From Bemisia tabaci (Eukaryota; Arthropoda; Insecta; Hemiptera; Aleyrodidae): a stretch of DNA of 64,000 bases. Where the stretch lies: the NCBI RefSeq assembly GCF_918797505.1, contig NC_092801.1, positions 15,562,001 to 15,626,000 on the forward strand, in the 5' to 3' direction. Below the pieces are notes generated by a model that made no database searches, was not told the DNA's origin, and saw only the letters and a list, made by a program, of their open reading frames with translations. The stretch's first letter is position 1. Every line of letters starts with the position of its first letter. Made by a program: the position numbers and the translations under genes. Below, one piece after another: positions 51,066 through 62,574 of the stretch.

Positions 51066-51535
51066 AGACAAGAGTCCCACCACTAGTATCTTGGCCATGG
51101 TGGAAGCTTTTACTTTCGGGACTTCAGCATTCTGCTGTTGACTTACCTACATGGTTGATGTTCAACAAAGTGTTGGCAGTTTCGTTTTGCAAACAAGCCG
51201 AAAATTACCGAAGTTTGGGAAACTTTTTTGGCTCATGACGTCACCCGAAGCTCATCATTCACCATGTAGGTAAGTCAATAGCCGAAATTACGGTGATGAC
51301 TGTTGCTCCCTTATAATTGTCCATAAGGAAGTGTTGAATCCCCGAAAGTAAAAACTTCCACCTGTCGCAAAGAGACCAGTGGAGGGTCTCTTGTTTTTGG
51401 TTGCGCTGGTCACAGAATCTTGTTTTCGTGGTCCATTCCTGTAGATTAGCTAAAAATAATAAGACCTGTTCAAGCACCAACTTTTTACCTACGTTCAATA
51501 TTAACCGAGATATTGCGCTTTGAAAAATTTGGTCA
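51066..51535. repeat. Fold-back element CC
   Basis: CAAGAGTCCCACCACTAGTA, then GGAAGCTTTTACTTTCGGGA (left), pairs with TCCCCGAAAGTAAAAACTTC, then GGAGGGTCTCTTG (right). Both inner edges carry a TGACTTACCTACATGG-type word and its inverse. Confidence 0.7.
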
Positions 51536-51538
51536 ATA

Positions 51539-51795
51539 CTGCCGTGCTAAGGAAGAGCGCCGACCGTATGAACATTTGAGAGATGCCAAATTTCCTTCGA
51601 TAAAATTTTCATTTTTGAGGAAAGTTATGAATATTTTTCCTTGAAATGTTCACGAATTTTAGGCGAAATTGCTAACAATATTATCTGAAAAATTGAAGAA
51701 AAAATATTCGTAATTCTACCAGGAAATTCGTATTTTATTAATCGATATTTGGCAACGCCTGAAAGTTCATACGGCGTTCTTCCTTAGTATGGCAG
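51539..51795. mobile_element. Family A MITE
   Basis: It starts CTGCCGTGCTAAGGAAGAGC and ends CGTTCTTCCTTAGTATGGCAG. A 4-bp duplication (GACC) lengthens the left arm. Confidence 0.84.
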
Positions 51796-52023
51796 AATAG
51801 ATGACACTCTTTTGTCAAAAACACTGAACACTTTGACCCGGAATTTCGTTTTTTTACGGCACCAAGAGTCGCATATCCCAAGTTGAGAAAACAAAATTCA
51901 AAATAAAAACGTGAATAGATCGACAAACCCTTGAATCGATCTAAAAACCCGTGAATCGATCTAATTTTTTCGATCAGTTCACGTTTTCGGTTTTCGATCG
52001 ATCCTTGTCCATCGAATCCATAC
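51796..52023. repeat. Repeat LL followed by BB half
   Basis: 51798-51900 matches 28263-28365. 51890-52023 carries the GTGAATCGATCTA words and ends CCATCGAATCCATACC like BB at 38299-38596. Confidence 0.55.
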
Positions 52024-52193
52024 CAGTGGCGTGGCATGAATTGCGATATATCGATTGTTATGCCATTTAAACCTATGGTAAAGAATCGATTATTAAGGTG
52101 TTCGGTGCGAACACCCTATTTATCGATCCTTTTCCATAAGTTTGAATGGCATAACAATCGATATATCGCAAAGCACGCCACGCCACGCCACTG
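52024..52193. mobile_element. Family B hAT-like MITE
   Basis: It starts CAGTGGCGTGGCATG and ends GCCACGCCACGCCACTG. ATCCATAC (52016-52023) and ATTCATAC (52194-52201) are an 8-bp TSD with one mismatch. Confidence 0.9.
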
Positions 52194-52574
52194 ATTCATA
52201 CCCTCCTCTTCTCTCCGGCCCCACTCGCATCGCGGAACCGGGAGCCACCTCGCATGTCTCGGTCCGAATTTCGGGAAGTGCGATCGCAGGCGCGAAAAGC
52301 GGAAAGTCGCGGGAAACTGCCGTCGGGGAGGATGCGCGGGGCGGCGGGGAAAGCGGGAGGGGCCCCCGCCCCCCTCCGGCGTTTGCGGGGGGGGGGGCTG
52401 AGGCGGCGCCCGAGCCCGGCGGCGGCTGGCCCAGCTCCAGTTGGCTATAATTGGAGATCCCCAATTCGCCGCTCCCCCCCCCTCCCCCAGGCAGCTTCCC
52501 GTAGCATCATCAGTGCGTAGTTGCCGAGTTGACGGGGAGCCTCATCCAGTGTTACCGTTTTCAACGAAGAACGA
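52194..52574. other. GC-rich stretch, possible CpG-rich regulatory DNA
   Basis: The most GC-rich segment of the window (G runs at 52388-52398). Frames on both strands overlap over the same bases and neither is supported. Confidence 0.35.
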
Positions 52575-52628
52575 TTTCAAATTTTGAAATCGATAGACAA
52601 AACTATAGACATAGAAGACAATGAGAAA

Positions 52629-53134
52629 ATGGAGATGTTGCATGTGTGAGGAATTCGCGATTTGACTGTTGATTCTCATGTAAAAGTTGGCGAGAAACAC
52701 GATGGTGCTGCTGGTTTTCTCTGAAATCAACTCCCGAGCTCAAGAAGAGCTCTCAAGTTGAGGCCAAAATGGAGGGGATATCCCACCCTACCCTGAGAGT
52801 CCACCTCTACATCAAGACAAACTCTCCATGCGAAGATAGGGAGCCAATACATTAGCAAGGTTGACGTGTTTTCAGTTTTAGAGTCCCCAAATAAAGTGGC
52901 AGCCCTGTCAATGTATTTGCTCCCTATCTTTGCATGGAGAGTTTGTCTTGATGTAGAGGTGGACTCTCGGGATAGCGTGGGATATCCCCTCCATTTTCGT
53001 CTCAACTTGAGAGCTTTTTTGAGCTTGGGAGTTGTTTTCAGAGAAAACCAATGGCATTATCGTGTTTTTCGCCAACTTTTACATAAGAATCAACAGTCAA
53101 ATCGCAAATTCCGTATACGTGCAACATCTCCATT
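52629..53134. mobile_element. Family D fold-back element nested in family E
   Basis: It starts AATGGAGATGTTGCATGTG and ends GCAACATCTCCATT. E sequence continues on both sides, and TGAG occurs at both junctions. Confidence 0.86.
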
Positions 53135-53409
53135 GAGCGATCCTATCGGACGAAATGGGTTGTTTTCATAGACTAAGGGGCCGCTCAAGTATTACGTAAC
53201 GCACTTACGGGGAAGGGGATTTGAGCCAGCGTTACGGTGCGTTACAAGGGGGGGGGGTGGGGGTCAAATCCAGCGTTTCGTAACAAATCCGAGTCGGAGG
53301 GGGGGGGGGGGACTTCCAAAAAAAACGTGCAAACGATCGAAAATCCCGCCCTTCCCGAAGGAATATTTTTCTTGATTTTTGGAAAATGGGGGAGGGGTAT
53401 TCAGGCCAG

Positions 53410-54650
53410 AATGAGCTTGTTCAGCAATTCGTAATTCTTGCATTTTTGGAAACTAGAGAGTGCACAGAGTTCACAGGAATTTTCCCCGATTTTTTTGAGC
53501 AATATTAACCCACGAAATACGAGTCCAAAAGTCCGTATTTTGGGCTCCCATTTAAACGCGCGCCGCTTGGCCCATCTCAAAATGGCGCCCATTTTCTCCG
53601 TCCGGCGGTGGCCACACTTTTGACCCGGCGTGCCGGCGAGGTACCTCTGCATGCCTCTGCCGTGTGTGGGTCGTATAAACAAACGAAGATTGATAACACA
53701 AATGATCCAAACAACTCGAAATCTCTTAATTTTAATTAATTTAAACCCATTTTCGACTTCAACCAAGCATTTGGCAATAATATTCATCGTATTTTACAGC
53801 CAGGAGCCACGGCCTATCGGCTCATTTTAAGGTGCATTCTGAAAATCAGTCTTACAAGTCCAGTGTCCAAACCCAGACTTTCTTCTTTTACTTTTTTTGA
53901 CCATTCTCTTTTCATTTTCGCCTCAAATCAAATGTTTTGCAGTTTCTTTGTCTTAAGTATGTGGTCCTGAATTCATTCAAGAGTTAAAAGTTCACCATTC
54001 ATTTAGTATTATAGCCTTTTAACCTCTCAAGCTTTACCGATATGATCTCATGCAGTTCGAGGTTTCTTTGGCCCAAACCAAGTGATTACACATCTGATGT
54101 GTGTCTTATGGCTCTTCAAATTCGCAGTTTAGAACTAAATCAGAGACTACAGTTACTTAATCCAGTTCTGCTCTCTTGCTCAATGTTTGTCATAAGTGTT
54201 TGTTCGTGTCTGTTCTTTATAAGTGACCACTGTAGTGCATATACACAGTTATGCTATCGGTACAGGTATTATTTCTTGTTTTCTACAGTCAGGACTTTCT
54301 CTTAAGCGCAATAATTTACCAAAGAAATTCACCTAGTTGCGTAAATAATTTGGTGTATAGATATTCTGTTAATGTCTCCTTGCGGTGATTCAAAGTTTCT
54401 GAGATCTATCACAAGTGGATTCTGCATTTAGACGGTCACTCTTGTCTGATAAAATTACTGCTCTAGAAGCTTCAAATTTATACTTTGATCTCTGATTCAT
54501 CACTAAATGACACTCATGCGGTGTCATTTATCTTTAATCAGTTCAAAGCTATTTCGACAATGAATCATCAAAGGTCCGATCGAAGAAGGAATTTTCTGGT
54601 GAGTGCTGCGACTGAACCGACATCACAACTCTACTATCGAAAGCATCAAC
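53410..54650 (+). repeat. Left arm of element P
   Basis: It contains a CpG-rich block (53560-53660, with AAATGGCGCC), an 87-codon ATG frame (54042-54305) and, near its inner end, ATGAATCATCAAAGG followed 38 bp later by a donor-like CTG/GTGAGT (54599). These could be promoter and first-exon pieces of a gene caught in the duplication. None was recognised. Confidence 0.75.
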
Positions 54651-55788
54651 CAAGACATGATCATTCGTCTGGAAGTGGAAATATTTTGCAACTAATCAGC
54701 AGGCCGATTATTGAAGGCTTAGAGCAACCTGACAAGACATCAAATTCGAATATATTGCATGGATATGATAGGGCTATGTCTTTTCATGTCGGGCTGACAT
54801 AGTTTCAATAATCGGGCAGCTGGTAGTTTAACAGGTAAGATTTGTAAAGTCACTTAGGTATCACAAGTTACATTCGCATCTCTTGTGGTACAGTTTTTGT
54901 AAGTATGCTTACCTTTGTGGAGATTAATTGATAACAAAACGAGCATATCAATGTCATAGCCTAACTAGAAAACCACTAACGTAGATTTACAAAGTTTCAG
55001 ACTTTCTGTTTCTCTTCGATTATAAAATCATGCAACGAATGTTACAAATGTCATCCCCAGATAACCTTAACCATGTTCCTGACTTATACTTATGGGAGGA
55101 TGTAATTCTATGTCTTTTCAAAATCCTTCCATCCATCTGTACCTGAGAAATTCAGTAAACCAGCCGACTTTCGGACTTTTAACAAGAATCGTTGGCAACT
55201 TTACCATTGAAATGATTCTTAGGTGTTTTTGAACAAAGGGATTTTATTAAAATGTTTGTTGGACAGGTTTGATTCACCCTGAATTCTTAAATAGAGAGAA
55301 AAAAAAAATATTTTCTTCACTCTAGGAAGACATGAAACTGACCAAGCTGTAGGTAAGTAAGTAGTTTTTGATTACTTCATTCCATGAAATATGATGATCC
55401 TTGTTTCTGCAGGAAACACAACATACTAGCAGGAATCCTCAAATAAATTTTCTGTCTTGTACAATATCTGTTGATACTTAAGTATTTGATGATACCTATG
55501 AAGTACAAAATTTCTGAAAAAACCCTGGGAATACCAGCAGAGTCGTCTCCAAATTTTCTCTCAGGAACAAGACTAAAAATTGTGGAAGTTTCCTAAGAAT
55601 GCTCTCAAGACAAATTTACGTATTATTCATAGATGAAGTGTAGCCTGCTACATATCATGTCGTATTCCTCTTCAAATATACATGCAGGTGAGTAGATTTT
55701 GAAATTTTGAGCGCACAATTTGCTCATGAAAGAAGCGAGCACTACCATGATTTCCTCTTACCATTACCACTTCGATAAATTTTTATAA
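54651..55788. other. Spacer of element P
   Basis: AT-rich, with several AG/GTAAG-like junctions (about 54835 and 55355) and a small inverted pair (CAGGCCGATTATTGAAGGC against CATAGTTTCAATAATCGG, 54700-54822). No coding frame above 60 codons is supported. Confidence 0.45.
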
Positions 55789-57030
55789 GTTGATGCTTTT
55801 GAAAGTAGAGTTGTGATGTCGGTTCAGTCGCAGCACTCACCAGAAAATTCCTTCTTCGATCGGACCTTTGATGATTCATTGTCGAAATAGCTTTGAACTG
55901 ATTAAAGATAAATGACACCGCATGAGTGTCATTTAGTGATGAATCAGAGATCAAAGTATAAATTTGAAGCTGCTAGAGCAGTAATTTTATCAGACAAGAG
56001 TGACCGTCTAAATGCAAAATCCACTTGTGACAGATCTCAGAAACTTTGCATCACCGCAAGGAGACATTAACAGAATATCTATACACCAAATTATTTACGC
56101 AACTAGGTGCATTTCTTTGGTAAATTATTGCGCTTAAGAGAAAGTCCTGACTGTAGAAAACAAGAAATAATACCTGTACCGATAGCATAACTGTGTATAT
56201 GCACTACAGCGGTCACTTATAAAGAACAGACACGAACAAACACTTATGACAAACATTGAACACGAGAGCAGAACTGGATTAAGTAACTGTAGTCTCTGAT
56301 TTAGTTCTAAACTACGAATTTGAAGAGCCATAAGACACACATCAGATGTGTAATCACTTGGTTTGGGCCAAAGAAACCTCGAACTACATGAGATCATATC
56401 GGTAAAGCTTGAGAGGTTAAAAGGCTATATTACTAAATAAATGGTGAACTTCTAACTCTTGAATGAATTCAGGACCGCATACTTAAGACAAAGAAACTGC
56501 AAAACATTTGATTTGAGGCGAAAATGAAAAGAGAATGGTCAAAAAAAAGTAAAAGAAGAAAGTCTGGGTTTGGACACTGGACTTGTAAGACTGATTTTCA
56601 GAATGCACCTTAAAATGAGGCGATAGGCCGTGGCTCCTGGTTGTAAAATACGATGAATATTATTGCCAAATGCTTGGTTGAAGTCGAAAATGGATTTAAA
56701 TTAATAGAAATTAAGAGATTTCGAGTTGTTTGGATCATTTGTGTTATCAATCTTCGTTTGTTTATCCGACCCACACACGGCAGAGGCATGCAGAGGTACC
56801 TCGCCGGCACGCCGGGTCGAAAGTGTGGCCACCGCCGGACGGAGAAAATGGGCGCCATTTTGAGATGGGCCAAGCGGCGCGCGTTTAAATGGGAGCCCAA
56901 AATACGGACTTTTGGACTCGTATTTCGTGGGTTAATATTGCTCAAAAAAATCGGGGAAAATTCCTGTGAACTCTGTGCACTCTCTAGTTTCCAAAAATGC
57001 AAGAATTACGAATTGCTGAACAAGCTCATT
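55789..57030 (-). repeat. Right arm of element P
   Basis: Inverted copy of 53410-54650. The 87-codon and 127-codon frames reappear on the opposite strand with few changes. This reflects the duplication, not selection. Confidence 0.85.
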
Positions 57031-57290
57031 GCGTAATTCAAAAGGGGGGTATAGGGCAGCGTTATCAGTGCGTTACAAGGGGGAGGGGGAGTTCAAAAAT
57101 CGAAAAAAGTGCGTTACGTGTTATATACTTGACTGTAGGGTCTCTCGTGGGTAGCCGTTAGTTAGTATATATATCCTTTACCTCCTTTTTTCACTGCAAT
57201 CACCTGCTTTTACCAATAGGGGCGCCTCATTTTTCCTTTTTCGTCTTGGTCCATCGTTTTATCTAGCAATTTCAGCAATGAGTCCGCTGA

Positions 57291-57690
57291 CTTGCAGGAG
57301 CATGATTTAAACGGAGTTACGGTAAAGAAGTCCTTTTATAGCGTGCCCCATGAATCGAAAGGCAGAATCCCTAGGGGTCGATTCTTTGGTCCGAACTCCG
57401 TAATACTATTTTGTTCATGATATTCTCTCGCTTGAGAAATTTCAAAGGAGGATATGTCGCCCCCCCCCCCCCTCACTTCCCATAAAATGACGCTTACGAA
57501 AAAGGATCTTAAAAAAATATATATATATTCTCATTCCAGACTTAAGGTTCGAGCTCCAAGTTTCTGTCAATCACTTTGGGACACCGACACCCTGTAAAAT
57601 GGTTTCCCTACGTGATTAGATCTTTTTTGCGAAAACGCGTGTATTTTAGGCCTACAACTTTTTCCCGTGCCGCCTCCCTGACTTTTGCTA

Positions 57691-57740
<50 letters not shown>

Positions 57741-58136
57741 TCTATCGGACCAAGTAGCGTTTTAAATGGCTATATCATTACGTACGAAGTTCCCAGCTGC
57801 TCCAACATGCGTTCTGAGGTCATCGCGCAGGTATCTACACGGCTGTGTCGTAAGATTTGTTCAGCTGGGTGACTCAGCAAGCCGCATATCAACTTATCGA
57901 TAGCGGAATAGCAAAAACTGGTGTCGCGACCGTGATGTTTCAGAATTTTGAGTCAATTTTCAGCTTGCTAGTACGGTTTTGAACGAATCTGAAGAGAAAT
58001 TTTATGAATGGTAGCTTGATTAACTCTAAAATTCAACCCGGAACTAGGAATTTCTTCTCCAAAAGAGTTCTGTATTCGGTCGAGCTCACCAAAAAAGGAG
58101 GAAAAAGGCTGTTAAAAAAGCAGAAATTCAGACTGA
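57291..58136. other. Intergenic stretch with long poly(T)
   Basis: T run of about 41 at 57697-57737, C run at 57456-57470 and no recognised repeat ends. Confidence 0.4.
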
Positions 58137-58280
58137 CTACGGACAGTAATGTGCCTGTTGCAAACTTTTGCTAGAGCGAAATGAAGAGTTAGTTTTTAGA
58201 GAAAATGGCTCAAAAATCACGGTGAGCGCATAGGGAGAGTCTGAAAACACTCCTAACTTGACAATCTGTGTAAGAATTAT

Positions 58281-58335
<55 letters not shown>

Positions 58336-58862
58336 GCCTCAAAATCGATACTATGGCACAGGTGAACATTTTGTAAGAGGAGTCGTTCTATCCAACCCTT
58401 GCGCACTAGGATGCTACGCAATATTCAACATGGCCGCGCCAACCGCGCCAAAAGACACGTGACGAGACGTGATTTCATCAACCGGCGTGTTTATTTTTAC
58501 GTTTTCCTCGCGTTAATAAACACCACGGTGCCTCCGTCCGATTTGCGCACGGTAATGTCTGCCATGTTGAATGCTGTGTAGCATCCTAGTGCGCAGCGCA
58601 AGTTTTAAATGGAATGACTCCCTCTCATGAAATGTTCACCTGTGCCAGGCCCGCCACAAGGGGGGGGGGGGGGTGGATACTGGGTCCCTGGTTCCGGGGC
58701 CCGTGCTACTGGTGAAAAACCACTGCGAATTCACATGTAACCCTTGTCTTGTAAGGAAAAGTGAAAAATTTATCCCTCAAATTTCTTGCCATTTTCTCTG
58801 AAAAGTAACTCTTCATTTTACTTTAACTGAAGTTTGCGACAGGCCCACACGCCCACAGTCCA
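58137..58862. repeat. Fold-back element HH with inner palindrome
   Basis: The outer arms pair GTGCCTGTTGCAAACTT, then AATGAAGAGTTA (left), with AACTCTTCATTTTAC, then GTTTGCGACAGGCC (right). An inner palindrome (58353-58646) pairs GGCACAGGTGAACATTTTG with AAATGTTCACCTGTGCC, and CACTAGGATGCTACGCAAT with GTGTAGCATCCTAGTG. A T run of about 45 (58282-58326) separates the left arms. Confidence 0.75.
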
Positions 58863-59072
58863 TTACTTACCTCCTTAGTCCATCGCAGCCATGAACGCAA
58901 CCGGAAAAATTTGCATTACTTTTCATAAAAATGCATGTGTTATATTTTGGGAAATTTGGCACCTTTCGAATGTTCACACGACGCTCTTCCTTAGCACGGC
59001 AGAATGAAGGATCGCTACATTTTCGCTTTGTCCATCGCTTTGTCTATCAATATCAATGATCCGCAGCCTGCA
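58863..59072. mobile_element. Family E fragment split by a family A right half
   Basis: ACTTACCTCCTTAGTCCATCG (to about 58892) and TTTTCGCTTTGTCCATCGC (59022-59072) are parts of one E arm. Between them, 58893-59002 ends CGCTCTTCCTTAGCACGGCAG, a family A right half. Confidence 0.68.
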
Positions 59073-59127
59073 GGCAGCACGAGGGGCGTTGCGTGATGTA
59101 ATAATAGTGAATCTTAGTGAATCTGTG

Positions 59128-60385
59128 CACTGAGAAAAAAACTTCGATCATATGAACCGAATGTACGGTGTTCAATACCGGCTGTATTGTTCGGTTCATA
59201 CGACCGCTCTCTCGGTTCTAGGAACCGTACCTTCGGTTCATATAACCGAGCACATAAACCGAACAAAACTAACGAATAAGCTGCTCGGTTGCTTCAACCG
59301 AGGATACGGTTCCCAGAAACGAGAGAGCGGGTACATGAACCGAATAATACGGCCGGTACCCTGGTAAAAATTGGCAGTAGAATCTGTGTTCCGAAATACC
59401 ATAGACCTATACGGCTGGCTGTAAGATTTCCAATAGCTTCTATAGCCGGCTACACAATTTCTTATAGCCTTTTATAGCCGATGGCGATTAAGCAACTCAC
59501 AGCCAGGCGATAAAGTGTATGCTAAACGTCACTAAATACGGATGCTAGGACGTAGTGAGTTTTTGGACCACTGCTCTCTTTATGGGCCGTAGTATCTTGA
59601 TTTATTTTGCGAGGGAAGCTCCGTACTTTTGATGAATGCCTGCCATTCCTAATATATTAGAGCGCCTTCAGTTTCGTATGATACTGTGCAATACCTCTGG
59701 TGTGAAATAGTTGCTTCAAGCGCCGTGGCACGCTGCGGTGCGGCAGGCGGGCAGCCAGCGCGAGACGCGCATTGGCGCCTACAAACCTAACAGGGATACT
59801 TCACGCATTGCGCAATGCGTGACGTATCCCTGTTAGGTTTGTAGGCGCCAGTGCGTCGCCGCCCCGCTTTGTGTTAGGCTCTAATATTTAATCTCGTGAA
59901 GTCAGCGTTATTCAACTCATGATTTTGAAATGTTTGCACAACCTGTATGGATTATTCTCGTTTTAATTGATGAAAAAAAAATGTATGAAAGGAAAATATA
60001 ACGTGTGTTTTGTAAATATGAAGGTGGTTCCGTATCAAACTTAATGATTTCACATGAATTCACACCAAAGCACACGAATTTCTACACAATTTCTTATAGC
60101 CTTTTATAATCGATGGCGAAAAAGCAACAGCCTGGTGCCACGCGATAAAGTGTAAAGCCCGGCTGTAGGAACTATAGCCCGGCTGTATAATTTTTTATCG
60201 CTTCGTATAGCCCGGCCGTATGATTTTCTCCGCATTCTACAGCCAGCCATATGATTTTCTGTAGCCTTCTTTAGCCGGCTATAAGAATTCCTATGGTATT
60301 TTGAAACGCAGCTCTTATCGCCAATTTTTACCAGGGTATTGAACACCGTACATTCGGTTTACAGGACCGAAGTTTTTTCTCAGTG
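59128..60385. mobile_element. Family H element, CACTG ends, interrupted by element I
   Basis: It starts CACTGAGAAAAAAACTTCG and ends CGAAGTTTTTTCTCAGTG. TG flanks both sides (59126-59127 and 60386-60387). Inverted arms carry ACCGAATGTACGGTGTTCAA and its complement. Without the nested element it is about 280 bp, full of GGTTCATATGAACCG-type palindromic words. Confidence 0.87.
59359..60336. mobile_element. Element I nested in family H
   Basis: It starts CCCTGGTAAAAATTGGC and ends GCCAATTTTTACCAGGG. TA flanks both sides (59357-59358 and 60337-60338). The 978-bp interior matches 26944-27880, including the central palindrome with AGGGATACTTCACGCATTGC. Confidence 0.88.
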
Positions 60386-60387
60386 TG

Positions 60388-60926
60388 GTGCGAACCAAAC
60401 TTCGAGGATGGACGAATACCCGCAGTGGGGCTGTGGGACTGTGGGGCTGCGGGGCTGTGGGGCGCCTCGGTGCGGGTTAACAATGGTAATTGGGACCACG
60501 AGGAGGCACAGCATCAGGACTGCTCCAGTGTTCGAACTCGTGATCCAGTTGCGCCATCCCCCCCCCCTGCCCCCTACTCCCCCTTAGTCCCCCCCCCCCC
60601 ACCATCCCTGCCGCACCGCTCTGAGCGACCGTATTTTTTTGCGGCATCGCTAATCCGTCGCCCCTTTGGAGCGACCAGGCGCCGGCGCCTTTTCGACCGC
60701 AGCATTTTTGACTCTCCGCGCCGTTGCAATGCGAGCAGAATTAGAAAAAAAATTTAAATGAAAGAAGATGACTCGATTTTTCTTGTAGTTTGAAGTTTTG
60801 CCTTGTTACATTGAATCCATTTCGGTGTGCTGAAAATGGAGGAGCATTCTTAAACTGCATACTTGTTCGTGAAAAATTTGCGAGTGCAGTGCATCAGAGG
60901 AGAAAAGATTTTCCTTTCGCTTTTTT
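60388..60926. other. GC-rich intergenic stretch with C runs
   Basis: A short GCGGGGCTGTGGGG-type tandem (about 60428-60460) and C runs (60559-60600). The 82- and 124-codon frames are composition artefacts. Confidence 0.35.
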
Positions 60927-61130
60927 ATACAGGGTGATCTGTAAGTCCTGTGCCACCAAGTGTAACTTTTGACAAAATTGAGATGGGGACTTGAAATGTT
61001 AAGAGTGATCCTAGGTCAAAAGGAACAACTTTTAGGGCGCCCCCGAACATTTTCAGGGGATCATCCCAAAAAGGGGCAAGAACCTTAAGAGTTTCATACG
61101 TGGTGCGGGACTTTTGGATCACCCTGTATA
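60927..61130. mobile_element. Short inverted-repeat element, TATACAGGGTG ends
   Basis: TATACAGGGTGATCTGTAAG and TTTTGGATCACCCTGTATA are inverted ends about 200 bp apart. The next bases (TCCTGTGCCACC against GGTGCGGGACT) also pair. This end sequence is common among insect MITEs; the TSD may be TA but is ambiguous inside TATA. Confidence 0.72.
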
Positions 61131-61370
61131 TACCCAATTAACTCTAGTCATTTGCATAGCTATTTTTGGGGTTTTAATAGTTACTTTATGGAAGAGTGGC
61201 TAAATTTCATAAAACTCTAGAAATACTGCCAGAAATTTATAAAAATATATAAAAATAAATTAAAAATAAAAAAAATAAATAAAATAGGAAATGATAAAAA
61301 TAAGACATAAATTAAATAAAAAATGTATAATTAAGAAGTCTGTGCCAAAGATCAAGGTTTCTTGCATTTA
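61131..61370. other. A/T-rich spacer
   Basis: ATAAAAATAAATAAA-type low-complexity sequence at 61238-61320. Confidence 0.4.
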
Positions 61371-61585
61371 GGTGCGGGTTGCATACCTACCCCCTGAAAA
61401 ATACGATTCACAAATGTCATCAATGTCATAAGTTTCACAGGCTCGCGAAATTTCTGAGAACATTTCATGGAAATTTCCGAGAAAATTTCATGGAAGTTTC
61501 CGAGAACATTTCATGGAAATTTCCGAGAACATTTCATGGAAATTTCCAATTTTTTCCATCTGTTTTACGTTTCATACCACCCTAC
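61371..61585. mobile_element. Family S right-half copy with short tandem repeats
   Basis: GTGCGGGTTGCATACC, then CCCCTGAAAAATACG, matches 36180-36215. It ends GTTTCATACCACCCT, the S right end. Units of AATTTCCGAGAACATTTCATGG recur every 23-24 bp (about 61448-61545). Confidence 0.75.
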
Positions 61586-61690
61586 CTTTGTCCATCGCAA
61601 CCATCCGCTACCACCAATAGTATCGCTCCATTTTCCCGTCTTCTACTCTATCTATCGCTTTTCCTATCAATTCTAATAATCAGCCCGCCT
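61586..61690. mobile_element. Family E right-half fragment
   Basis: TTTGTCCATCGCAACCATCC to TTCTAATAATCAGCCCGC. Confidence 0.75.
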
Positions 61691-62293
61691 ATCCTCGAAT
61701 CAGCTCGCGGACCTGACACTCATGAGAGAAGCAAGCAGTGTGGCCTTTGATGCCCCCCTTCCTCCCTCTCCCCCTCTTCCCTTCGGGCACCCGATATCCC
61801 CCATGAAATCGTGAGAAAATCAGCTGTAACACGGAAAACCAGCGACGAAAGGGGGAAGGGTCGCCAGTGACCCACTTCGATTATGCTGTCTATAAATCTA
61901 ACCTTGGTCCATGCACGTTTACCACACGCGTTGCCAAATCGTAGAGAATAATCCAACAACATCCCGCCGTATCCTTAATCGTTGCCTTATCGTCTATCTC
62001 TGCACGTTCATTCGTCTCTTTACCGCTTCTTTAGTTCTTTTTCGAAGATGTCTTGAACTTGAAAATACACCAGATATTGAAACATGTTTCAACAGCCAAA
62101 TGGGTCTGTTGCACGCAAGAAATACAGCCAACTGAACACAGTTTTCGAGAGTGAATTCGCTCGAAAATCACGTCAGGCACATTGAAAAAGTCTGAAGTCC
62201 ACTCCTCAGCGTGCAATTTGCGTAGTTTGGAATACGCTTTTTCAAATTTACTTACTGCGTAGGGATGCAAGCACTTTTTTCAGTCACTGCCGA
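61691..62293. other. Intergenic stretch
   Basis: A C/T-rich patch at 61750-61800. No feature recognised otherwise. Confidence 0.35.
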
Positions 62294-62574
62294 CCAGCGG
62301 GTCGATTATTGAAATTGATAGACAAAGCTATAGACAAAGAGGACAAAAGGGATTTGGAGGGATCCGATTAGTGGAAGCGGGTGGTTGCAATGGACAAAGG
62401 ACGTGGGTGATAGACTCAACTAACGGCAACCCACGAGAGACCCGATAATTAGTCCATCATTTTCTCCCTTAGTCTATAAGAGCCACCCGTTTCCACCTAT
62501 AGGATCGCTTCTTACTTTCTATGTCTTCTTTGTCTATCGCTTTGTCTATCAATTTCAATAATCAGTCCGCTGGT
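62294..62574. mobile_element. Family E fold-back element (complete)
   Basis: It starts AGCGGGTCGATTATTGAAAT and ends AATAATCAGTCCGCT. Both arms and the core ACTAACGGCAACCCACGAG are present. Confidence 0.88.

Larger units (their letters stand above)
53181..57132. mobile_element. Giant inverted-repeat element P (3.9 kb)
   Basis: The segment 53410-54650 is repeated almost exactly in inverted form at 55789-57030, two arms of about 1.24 kb. A 1.14-kb spacer separates them. The outermost parts also pair: CAAGTATTACGTAACGCAC at 53187 and GTGCGTTACGTG, then TATACTTG, at 57109-57131. The arms differ by only scattered substitutions, so the duplication is recent or is being homogenised. The structure would fold into a long hairpin if transcribed. 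Confidence 0.82.
52575..57290. mobile_element. Family E copy split by D and by palindrome P
   Basis: Segments 52575-52628 (GAAATCGATAGACAAAACTA), 53135-53180 (GAGCGATCCTATCGGACGAA to ATAGACTAAGGG) and 57133-57290 (GGGTCTCTCGTGGGTAGCCG to the end) are consecutive parts of one E element. They account for the order of the two large insertions. Confidence 0.72.

Noticed and set aside
53401..53787. 127-130-codon frames mirrored in both arms of element P
   Set aside because: Their preservation is explained by the near-identical duplication. Frames exist on both strands over the same bases and no domain was recognised.
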